Part shown: positions 47,435 through 57,045 of the stretch, piece after piece
Layout: each line of letters opens with the position of its first letter
Position numbering within the stretch: position 1 is the stretch's first letter
DNA from: Paragonimus westermani
Taxonomy: Eukaryota > Platyhelminthes > Trematoda > Plagiorchiida > Troglotrematidae
Assembly (NCBI GenBank): GCA_008508345.1
Contig: QNGE01000128.1
Span: 306,641-370,640, forward strand
Direction: 5' to 3'
DNA: 64,000 nt
Program-made: the position numbers and the translations under genes
The notes under the pieces: generated by a model
The model's input: only the letters and a program-made list of their open reading frames with translations
Told to the model about the DNA's origin: nothing
Databases searched by the model: none

Positions 47435-47479
47435 GCACCTCTGGCGAGCTTTAACAACAGCGAGACTCTGGTTAGGTGC
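47435..47479 (+). ncRNA. Decayed hammerhead ribozyme
   Basis: Stem I GCACCT/AGGTGC is perfect and differs from the 40.9-kb copy by compensating changes. Core boxes are mutated: CTGGCGA for CTGATGA and GAGAC for GAAAC. Stem II is GCT/AGC; stem III is AC/GT with loop TCTG. The fold is kept but the core changes should kill catalysis. Confidence 0.6.
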
Positions 47480-47639
47480 TTAATTTCGAAAAGGCCGATT
47501 GGAAAGTTCGTGGGTATGCGACAACAGCGATCATTTGCAAGTGTTCAGTTTGTACAAAATAATACCTCTGCCGTATACCCGTGAGACTGTGCCTTATTAA
47601 CTCAGCACCCCTACGCGGTCGATAGTGCGACATACAAAT

Positions 47640-47790
47640 TTGTGTGCAAAGGCTTTTGGTCTGACTGCTCACCTTTGGTCTGACCTAAACACTTGTACCT
47701 GATAGGGCTGGAGTCTTAGCCAACACGGCCCTCCAGATCGATGCAGTGGACAAACCTGATCACCACGTCAGAGTAGCAGGATAAGTCAGA
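47640..47790 (+). repeat. Dispersed repeat, copy 2 (related to 27666-27807)
   Basis: Shares three blocks in order with copy 1: CTTGTACCTG, ATCGATGCAG and CCACGTCA..GTAGCAG.ATAAGT. Confidence 0.6.
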
Positions 47791-47899
47791 AAGTAACTGT
47801 GTCCGCCCGTCCCTAAACGGCAGTTTCAAGAAGTGACTCAAGAAAATCTGATCCAGCAGGTTTAATATTCAGAGTGGTCACATTAATCAGTCGCAGCTT

Positions 47900-50110
47900 T
47901 AAAAAAAGACGGGTCTGTTCGTGTCCCGAGTGACTTACGTACGCTCAACAGTAGCATCTGTACGGAGAAATTTCCCATTTACCGAGTACGAACTAACTGT
48001 CAAGTTATCTGGAGCAGTGTTCCTAAAACTTCACACTAGAAATGCTCATTTCCACATGCACTTGTCCCTCTCTTATTCAAGGTGCTCCAATGGGTCTTAC
48101 CAGTATCCCGGAATCAGGAGAAAAGTTCAGTATACTTGTGTAAGCTGATTTAAAATGATGTCACATAAGTGGATGACACTCATCTATCCGAAATATCTTT
48201 TAGAGACCATGATTCTAACGCACGTTATGTTTCGCCAAATAAGTGACCCATATTTACGGATCAACACTCAAACGTGTCGATCCGTCGTAGGGAACGTCAA
48301 ATTTAATCATGTGATTCCAGCTGTTGTTATTAAATCTCATAATGAGAATACACGTGCTATTCTGTTTCGAGGTACAAAACTGTGGAACGAATCAACCACC
48401 TCTTCGTCCTCTGTATCTGTTATCCAAGGCGTTTTAGAAAATGCGCCACAGCTTCTGACGCTTTGTGTAGGTTATCCCGGCAAAGTGAGCTGTTTATTTG
48501 GGGGCCAGGGCAACAGAATGCCTATTCTTCGATCCGCACAATGGTTGTTCCCACTCCTACAGTATCAGTTTTTGACGAGCAGTGCTCCACTTTTGTATCG
48601 ACCGATGCCTTGGATGTCGGTTGGGCGCCGCTTTAACAAAGGTGCAGAACGGAAAGGGAATGTAAGTCACATAGAAATCGCAGGCACTATCGGCCACTGG
48701 AAAAACTACTCCACAGATGAAGAAGAATCCCTCATTTGTTTCGGCTCGTAAAAAATGACACCTCTATCTCTTCGGACGCCGTTTGGTTCCACGTTCGAAA
48801 TATGCATCTTTTACTGCTCCTCTCTTCAGTGGAAATGAAGATCAAAACCTTTACGGATTAGTCGATGGTACGCGCGTCCACTAAACTACGATTCTGAAGT
48901 TCATCATGTCAGATAGCTGATGAATTTCCTCGTCTATCTATGAAAAATAAAGACGAAAATGGAGATCTCGGGAAAGTATGAATGATTGCGACCGTAAATG
49001 ATGTGAACCTGGCATCCGCAACTCTGAAAACTTTACAAAGTAATACAGAGGACGATCTGATTCTTACGTACATCCGTAAATATATATCTACTTAATAGCC
49101 CGGCAAAGGTGGTAACCAGGCTGAATTACTACCGTTTTTATTGTGCAACATGAGTTGTCAACAGTTGGTAAGTATGTTCTAAGAGATTTTCTCTTTGTCA
49201 TACCACATTCTGTAGTCGGAGATGTGACAGCTACTGATCATGAGGGACATTCTGGAACAGTAAGCACGAAAGCGCCTATTCGTGAGTACTTTGGATGGCC
49301 GAGGTTGGGCTCACAAAGTGGAAGCGGTAATCAGAGACTGTTCAGCTTGTTAAAGCTAGGACAAAACCGCTGAGCCGATAAAGGCACTTATTCAACCCGT
49401 CGAGTATCTCATGGGACTATGGACGAAATTTGCATATGCACCGCAACATAATAGCCACATCTTACACTGAATGGTTTGACGCTCTCTAATATGGTGAGAC
49501 AACTGTAGTGGGAATTTTGGGAACATTTGAGCATATTTTTATTCGACTCAGCTTACTTGAAGAAATAATTACTGGTGGACCTCAATTTAGTAAGAATGAT
49601 ATTCGACGTGTTAAAACCGTGTCATACAAACCAACAGTCACTTGCATGGTCAAACGTCATGATGATACCTCAAAAGAATTTTCAAGTTGACCATCACTCA
49701 CATTTGATCGCAGCCTTCGCATTCAGATAGACTTTCCAGCCGGCCTCTTTCGAAAAGAGAGCGAAACTCTAGTGCTTCTTTTCGAAAGAGGCCGGCTGGA
49801 AAGTCTATCTGAATGCGAAGGCTGCGATCAAATTTGGGTGATGGCCAACTTGAAAATAAAACCAAATCCCCGACTACTCATCAGTAATTCAAGGAACAGT
49901 ACGAAGAAGCTTTAGTCACTGCCTTGAAGACATGTAATAGACCTAACACGGCTACAGGTAAAGTGCCCTCTCATTTGATTTTTGGAATGTAACTCACATC
50001 TGACCTGTTGAAGCAAAAGCCGATAAGAGGAAGAAGCCAGGGGTCTATTAAACCAAATGTAGGTGGCCAAGTCAAACTTTTACATTTGGAACATTTGTAC
50101 CAGTCTGAGA
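47900..50110 (+). mobile_element. Ty3/Gypsy relic (RNase H and integrase fragments)
   Basis: 48560-48640 gives VSVFDEQCSTFVSTDALDVG, the start of RNase H and a close match to the block at 45.28 kb. 48710-48750 gives STDEEESLICF (RNase H). 49230-49320 gives HEGHSGTVSTKAPIREYFGWPRL, the integrase zinc-finger region. 49895-50080 gives ALKTCNRPNTATGKVPSHLIFGM and NVGGQVKLLHLEHL, the integrase C-terminal region. RT and the integrase core are missing. A near-perfect palindrome (49678-49857) interrupts it. Confidence 0.6.
49678..49857. repeat. Long palindrome, 80-bp arms, with half a hammerhead in the loop
   Basis: Arms 49678-49757 and 49778-49857 are reverse complements at 77 of 80 positions, separated by a 20-nt spacer (AGAGCGAAACTCTAGTGCTT). 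The spacer is the 3' half of the 40.9-kb hammerhead (stem II 3' side, CGAAAC, a shortened stem III, TAGTGC). The right arm starts with the same TTTTCGAAAGAGG tail that follows the hammerhead at 40.97 kb, and goes on with GGCCGGCTGGAAAG, related to the 47.5-kb copy. Confidence 0.92.
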
Positions 50111-50889
50111 AGTGCTAATCCAAAAAGACAATAGTGTTCTGTCTCTTGAATGTCGAATATTCGTGTTTATTAGGTACCAACAGACGGCAAAAAGAAAGGG
50201 AATTGGATGTGGGCCGTCGATATGCGCGTCCTGGCAACAATCCACCTTCACATATACCAGTACGAAATGAATGTCTAAGTCACAATAGTCCTTAACTGAA
50301 ATTTTGCTGGTTAGCACGAACACCTCACACTGCGCTGCGTTACATCACGTGTGGATGGGCGTAGAAATGATGGTGTGTCTAGACCTAGATAGTGATTAGT
50401 CGGACTACCCACTAGACGATCTTAGGTACTTGTGTGCGGTGTGTGCCTGTATCAATATGGTTTTTTTTACCATGTATCAGCGCATGGTTACTTGGTAATC
50501 TGGACGATCTTTGAAGCCGAAAAACGGAACCGGGAAAATCCGTAAGTCCTTTTTCAGGTGGGACAGTCGCAGCTCTGAGTGCTCTTCTCTGGCATTCCGG
50601 TGCAAATATCCTGGATGCCCGATTGGTAACAGCCACTTCCTCTTGGGCAAATTGAACTTGACCTGTTTATTCGAAAAAGTGTGCACCACTGATAGTGGGA
50701 GCATCCCGCAATTTTCTACTGATTCAAGTCTAGTTGTTGTAGCAAATGTGATTGTTACCGCGACAGAGGTGAAGGAGGAGCGATGGGGCGAGATAGTATA
50801 CGGCCGGCGTTGTTGATGCCACTGGCTGACGTCCTAGCTGGTCTTCTAGCTCGTTTGTTTCGCGGCCTTTTTAAAAAAGGTCCAACTTA
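50111..50889. other. No recognisable gene
   Basis: Frames up to 101 codons (50511-50816) without motifs. The end may contain the linker of the CR1-like relic that follows. Confidence 0.4.
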
Positions 50890-52190
50890 TTGCAGTATTG
50901 AGAGGTAGCTGTGATTAGTTCTGTATGCGAGGTGGCAGCAGAGAAGATCCCACGAATTATCGACCTATTGGTTTCATGCCTATCTTATTGAAACTACTGG
51001 AAAGAATATTGAGAACAAGACTGCCGACCACGTCACCAAACACGAACACGTGAGATCTCATTAGCATGGGTCTGTGAAAAAACGATCTTGTTTAATAAGT
51101 TTCTTATCGTCTCTTGATGAAACCACCAAGAGGATAGATAGGAGGTAGGGAGAGGAAGAAGTCTACTGCTTGGACTTTAAAAAGGCTCTTGATTCGGTTA
51201 ATGACAAGCCTCTAAAATAGCTTGAAATGTTCAGCTTGTCCCTGGGTATTTTAAATTGCTTACGGGTTTACTTCCAAGATCGAAAATTTCGTGTACAATT
51301 AGAAAGTACCCAGTCAAATTTACTGGTTATAAGAATTGAAGTTCCACAAGGGTCTGTTCTAGGGGTTTTACTAGTTTGCAAGTCCTCTGTGTTTGCAGAA
51401 GTCAAGCTAGATCGTTGTTCAAACCAAGCGGTTATGCGGAAAGATTTGGATAGAATCCACCAGTGGACTTATGTGAGAATTAACACTGAACGTGAACACA
51501 AGAACCGCTGTTAGAGGAGGAATTCATGGCTCCTCATAGACACGTGGGGAAGCCGGGGATTTCCGTGGTAATTCAGTAAACATTGGAGATGAGAGATCTA
51601 CGGGTAAAGAAGAAAGTGAACTTCAAGCCTTTCTCAAAAACCACAGCTGTCGCCCGAAAGGCCAAAAAAGCACTTTCTGTTTAAAAAGATAGTGGCTTTT
51701 CGGGAACCAGTAGTCCTAGTACTTTACTTTGCGGCGTACGTTCGATCGCATTATGAATACTGCGTGCAAGACTGAAATTCATAATTCGTTAGAGATGCAA
51801 AAGTGCTGGAAACAGTACGACGCCGACTTATAAAGTTGTTTGTAGGATTTAAGAGTATGGACTATGAAACCATTCATTCTCCCTAGAGAAATGACAAACG
51901 TGGAGACTTAACTGAAACCCTTAATTTGCCAAATCATTTGACTGATATCAGTGAATAACTGTTTACTTACACTGGCAATCTAGCGTCTTGAGGGCATGAT
52001 TGAAAACTCGCGAAACCATGCTCCAACAGAAACATTCGGGCTTTATTCTTTCCTAATGTAGTGAACGTTTGGAATAAGTTGTGGAGGTGGTACTAGCCAC
52101 AGCGATGAACGGTGAACGCTAGCAGTTGTTTCACTCTTCCTTTCCATTTTCGTTTCCCCCTCTTTCGTTTTCTTCCATATACCTAGTAGT
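50890..52190 (+). mobile_element. CR1/Jockey-type non-LTR retrotransposon relic
   Basis: RT blocks appear in order over several frames: NYRPIGFMPILLKLLERIL (about 50955-51015), VYCLDFKKALDSVND (about 51160-51210), VPQGSVLGVLL (about 51340-51375), and near the end NIRALFFPNVVNVWNKLW (about 52030-52085), the terminal block of CR1-like proteins. The YxDD box was not found; stops are frequent. Inactive. Confidence 0.72.
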
Positions 52191-53240
52191 CGTTCACAAA
52201 ATGTGCCCTTTCTTTCTTGTTTATGGACCTTGATGGATGACCAGATAGTCTGGAAGAAGCGAAGGATCGCCAGCTGTGGCAGTGACGTTGCCTACCAATC
52301 TGATAAGTGTGCCACACCAGTCGGCGATTTTTCTCACAATAACCATACGGTCTCCTAAGATGCTTTTCCTACGTTAAACTGCAGGTTTGTCTTCCCCAGC
52401 TGTTGCGACACAGTGAGATCCGTGGGTTTCACAACTGCAAGAAACTGGGCACTTCCTAGCAATCATCACAGGTCCTGTGACCTGATCGATTAAGCCATAA
52501 AATTCCTTTATTTGTCAGGGATTCATTTAAATTGAATAGCTATGCCTGTTGGCGTTTGAGCAATGAGCAGAAAGAATGGGGAAAAGAGTACGCGCAAATT
52601 CTAGCTACGCGAAGGGGTAAACTAAACTGGTCCCAAAAACTCGTGCAAAACGAAAAACAGGTTGTGCCGCGCCCAAATACATCTGTGATTAAGTCAATGT
52701 TATATGTACTAGCCGAGTTTGAGCATGTGGGCGTATTAAAATAAATGGGACTTATGACCATAAGTCTGAAGACCATTTATACGTCTACGGGTATAAAGTG
52801 AGTGTTGTCGGACTACAGCAGTTCAACAATTCATTTGCATTGCCAAAATGTTCAAATATGACCTTTTCTGCCACCTTGGCGTGGTGATCAGGCTTGGGTA
52901 CTGTTTGGGTCTTGCGGGCTGTACTAACTGCGACTTCGGTCCTTGGGGAGTTCAACCTTCTCAGATTGGTCAAGGGGAGCAGCCAGACAAAAGGTTGGTG
53001 CGTTCTTTGTAGATGGTGCTAGCGTATCGTCTTTTGTTTCCGGTTGATGTTTGTTTTCTCCTAGCCTGATTTTGTGTATGCATGATACGTTTGTTTATGC
53101 AATATTTTTGTTCACTGTGTGCGTGATAAATCTCTTTGGATGTGATTGTCAAGCCTGTTCTAGGTGGTTGTCATTGCATGTGTGTAAGCATCACCTGCTG
53201 CTTTGCGGTACAGGCTTTTGCGCCAGAGGCGTTAGTTGAG
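52191..53240. other. No recognisable gene
   Basis: Short frames only (70 codons at 52532-52744). The 3' part may include the 5' UTR of the next element. Confidence 0.4.
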
Positions 53241-56166
53241 AGCCCTAATCGCTCTCCTGTCCAGGCGTGGGCGTCCTGACAGTATGCCTAGCCACGTAAA
53301 CCAAGATACCACAATGCTAACCTAATACCGTACTGCATCGACCGTCGCGTAGGATGAACCGGGTCGCCCTATCTACTGTTAGTTGCATGGTGGATAGCGA
53401 AGAGATGTTACTGCCAGACATTCACCCTCATACTGTCCCCCGACATGAGTTCTCGAGCAGATAATGTTCACTCAAGTCTTAATACCCTGAAGAAAAACCT
53501 GACGGGCCCGGGGACGCAAGACGCTTTCCATTGGGACATAGAATGTGCACACGCTGCTGGACCGATGCGGCGCCATAGGATGGCCGGAACGGCGAACCGC
53601 ACTGATCACGATGGAACTGCGTCGCTATGGGATCGACGTATCAGCCTTGAGTGAGACAAGGCTTGCAAACAAAGATAAGCTGCGGGAATCAGACGCTGTG
53701 TACACCTACTGGATAGGTTATCCGGCAGACGGTACTCGGGAGCATGGTGTCTGCGTGGCAGTCGCTGATCACGTCAGTGCTTTGATGATAGGCGAACCAC
53801 ACGACATCAGCCCTCCAATGCTGTCCATGTGTCTGCGACTCGGTCAAGGTAAGTGCGCTACATTTGTCAGTGTTTATCGTCCAGCTATGTGTCACACTGA
53901 TGATACAACGGACCAGTCCTATGACCAGCTGTCCGCCACAATCCGGCCGGCACCGGCGAGTGACCGACTGTTTGTTTTGGGTGACTTGAACACTCGAGTC
54001 AGCGCGATTCAATAGCCTGGCCCGGAGTCACCCGACTCCACCGCATTTGTTGAGTCAACAAGAACGGTGGTCGTCTGCTCCGTCTGTGTGTCACTCACCA
54101 GCTGGCTATCACAAACACCCGATTACAGCTGGATGCGAGCGACATTACGACGTGGACACGTCCACAAAGCGATAATCACCATCTGCTTGACTACGTGATT
54201 GTGCAGGACAGTGAAATTCGTGAAGTAAGCATCATGCGGGTGATGTGAAGCGCTGGATGTAGCACCGATCATAGGCTCGTCAGGACCAAGTTGTTTATTC
54301 ATGTACGCAATTCTACTTAGTGTGGATCTTTCGGACAACGGCAAACATTGGATATCAAACGATTGGAGAACTGTGAAACGTAGACTGCTTTTCAACGTGC
54401 AGGTGCCGCTCCTCTGCACGACGCTCCTGTATACACTACCCACGATGATATTTGACAACAACTCAAAGAACAGAACACAGCAGCAGCCACCGAGATGGTC
54501 GGTGTGGAGCGTAAGAAACATCCGTACTGGTTCGACGATAACAACGTGGCTTCCTACAGCTTGGCATGAGAGAAGAATGCCGAGTCTGCCACTTCCACAC
54601 TGGCCCCAGAGAGTGAAGATAACGCAGCGACGTTCCAAAGTACTCGCCGTCAACTGGCCGAACTTGTTCGAGGAACGGAGGACGACTGATGGAGGAAGCA
54701 AGGTAAGCGGATGCGGGGCTTCGCAGGTCGCCAACAACAACAGTAGTTCTACGATTTGCCAAAGGCGATCTTTGGTCCATCCGTTCCGTCTACCAAAGCA
54801 CTGATAAACATGGACATCGGCTGTTCGTGCACCCAGCCAGGAGACATCAAGAAAGTCTGGTGCAAACAGTCTGGTAGCCCATTAGACCGTCCTGCTACCA
54901 TTGACTGGGTGACCGTGAACAGCCTGCACCAGCAAGTGGGAGAATGTTTATTTGCTTACGCCTCGGATTTTCCAGGGGGTGTAGACAGCGACTGGACAGG
55001 TTCTTTTATTTAACTGGACAGCTTTACGTGGGCACGAGGTCGAAGGTGCAACCGTGTGGATCGACCTCTAATGATTATGATACTGCCGTTGAAGTGAAGC
55101 AGAGCTGTGCCCCAGCCCCAAAGCTATTTAGTCTGTGTGTAACTGCTAAGCTGACAGATGCTGTTCAGGTTTCGGAAGACGGCGTTTCTGTTGAATAACA
55201 CACAGATAGCTGCTTGCAGAATATTCAACGATTCGGCGACCTTAGCTTGCTGCGTACTACAACAATTCGAATGCCGTTGTTCGTAGATGGTAGTGCGCTA
55301 TTTGTAAATAGCGAGGAGTAACTTCGGCGACTGACCGTGGCATTCAAATTTGGTTAAGATATTAACATACATAGGGCATTTTCTTTCGTTCAGCGCTCTT
55401 CGAGCATAGAAGTTTTGCCGACACCCGCGGAGACACTGTGAACAGCTGCGCAGGCTTCTGTTACGTGGGTAGCGATCTGTCGATACATCTGCCTGTGGAC
55501 TGCCAAAGATACAGCTGCTTTCGGACATCTTGAGAGACGTATCTGGAAAAACCACAGCCTGAGAATAAAAATCGAACTGCTTATATATCGTCCAGTGGTG
55601 TCGTCTACACTGCTATATGACAATTAAACTTGAACGTTGTATCAACGGAATGTGCGGTATTCGAGCAGCTCCCATGTGCAACGTTTGGGGTGCATCCTGT
55701 GTACTCAGTAGTCGGACACGGTTCCGAACACTGCTTCGTTGGTTAAGACACGTCCACATTATGGGCAACGACCAAATTCCCAACTCAAGTGTGCGGTATG
55801 CGGAAGAGCTACAAGTGCCACAGGTCATCGCGAGTGTTGCGATGAGTGTGACCATGAATGTGCTGGCAGACTCGGATTGTTAGGTCACCAACGTGCTGAG
55901 AGTACACCGTCACCCAAAAGGGAGCATGCGTGTTAGGCTCAAATAGGTTGTACCAATTAAATCTAGCTTTCCGTTCGCACTAAACAACAACCGTCGCTTG
56001 GCAACCCACCCGCTCTCCTTTCCAGAGATTTTAATTCATGTGGCTCCTACTTTCTTCTATTCGTTTTTTGGTGCGTTGCATAATGGATGTCGTCCGTTTT
56101 ACGGTTCAACCGTCAATTTCTGTTTACCTCCTTTCTAAAGTGTAATAATATTTACTACTACTACTG
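53241..56166 (+). mobile_element. RTE-like non-LTR element, second family, nearly complete but inactive
   Basis: Endonuclease at 53545-54300: GPIG-like start, MELRRYGIDVSALSETRL, VSVYRPAM, FVLGDLNTRVS, DYVIVQDSEIREV and a TDHRLV block near 54265, the type annotated in other animals as craniofacial development protein 2-like. Linker at 54500-54780 (YWFDDNN, KAIFGPSVPSTKAL). RT motif VEVKQSCAPAPKLFSL at 55090-55140; the ADD box reads FVDGSAL near 55285. KDTAAFGHLERRIWKNH follows at 55505-55540, and a LLRWLRHV block at 55730. The end has a C2H2-like finger (CAVCGRATSATGHRE.., GRLGLLGHQRAE) near 55790-55900. A TTTACTACTACTACTGCAG run at 56151-56169 looks like the microsatellite tail. A deletion removes part of RT near 54830-55050. 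Confidence 0.75.
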
Positions 56167-56832
56167 CAGTAAACTGCTTCTTGTTCTATATTTTCAATAC
56201 CCTTCTTTTCACCTTAGATGTTACCAATAAAGCCTGTTTCCGACACAAAGCTTTCACTTTCATACTAGCTTATCAGCTGGCCAATCAGCATTGGTCGGCT
56301 GGACGAAAAAGGCATCCACCAATACACCCTCGGTCTTATTCCTTCAGGTCTGCACCGGATACGTGGCGTGTCAGTGAAACCACAAGTGGCACAGCGCAAG
56401 CCAACTGCGGTGTGTTATGCGCCGGCACACTTGGGCTTTGGTTGTTGTGATGGGCCAATCCGAATCGGATACCATCAACCTTGTGACTGTCATTGCCAGA
56501 GGTTAGGGCCAAACGAATTACGTGACTACACCGCTGCATTTGCGTTAGCCCTGTTTTCTGGCTCGATTTATGTGTATGCTCTGCTTTGTTACTTTGCGTG
56601 CTTGTTACATGCATACAATGCTACGTGTTGATTGGGTTTTCAACCGAAAATGTGACAGATGAAAAATCGTCTTATCGTTTGCAAAAACCCCTTCTCAACC
56701 CTTCTGGGGTTGTGGTGAGTGCTTGCTTGTTTGCATGCCTACCACAAAATGCCTGACCGAGTTCAGTCTATAAGCGAAAGGAAGCGCAGCGGAGAAAGAA
56801 ACTAATTCACATACCATGCTGCAACCCCGTAA
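56167..56832. other. No recognisable gene
   Basis: Frames up to 92 codons on both strands, no motif. A small inverted repeat (AACCCCTTCTC..CTTCTGGGGTT) near 56686-56710. Confidence 0.4.
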
Positions 56833-57045
56833 CCTTGACTCCGCGGTCTAGTGGATAAGTGCTTGGACCACAGTCTGTCGCCTACTCACGGATCGTGGGC
56901 TCGATTTTCGACGCGCGTGGTGCTGATGCGACCCAACTAGGTCGAAACAGCTGTCCACCACTTCGCTGGTAGTCACTGAGAGCAAGCATTTGCAGTGTTG
57001 ATGACTGTTGGACTATGCATCCTAGAGTATATATGCAGGAGTAAC
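56833..57045 (+). repeat. tRNA-derived SINE candidate
   Basis: GCGGTCTAGTGGATAAG (from 56843) is a good pol III A-box and GTGGGCTCGATTTTC (about 56896-56910) a B-box, at tRNA-like spacing, but without an intact acceptor stem. The following 130 nt (GACCCAACTAGGTCGAAACAG..) would be the SINE body. The 3' limit is a guess. Confidence 0.5.

Larger units (their letters stand above)
47340..47790 (+). mobile_element. SINE-like repeat with pol III-type boxes and a decayed hammerhead
   Basis: AGTTCTAGTCCC (47406-47417) resembles a tRNA B-box and GGTCAGTGGTCGG, about 40 nt upstream, a weak A-box. The hammerhead relic follows at 47435-47479, then a tail related to 49785-49830. The end (47640-47790) recurs at 27666-27807. 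The combination of a pol III promoter and a hammerhead is the known design of schistosome SM-alpha satellite/SINE elements. The limits and the A-box are uncertain. Confidence 0.5.

Noticed and set aside
48915..48962. CTGATGAATTTCC..CGTCT..AGACGAAAATGG as a possible hammerhead.
   Set aside because: The CGTCT/AGACG helix is not next to the CTGATGA box, the second box is followed by no usable stem III, and stem I does not pair.
53545..54015. Calling a host craniofacial-development-protein-2 gene.
   Set aside because: That name is a common misannotation of RTE-type endonucleases; here it is followed in order by linker and RT fragments.
54123..54740. 205-codon minus-strand frame, one of the longest in the window.
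   Set aside because: Antisense to the endonuclease and linker of the RTE-like element on the + strand, where the family motifs are.
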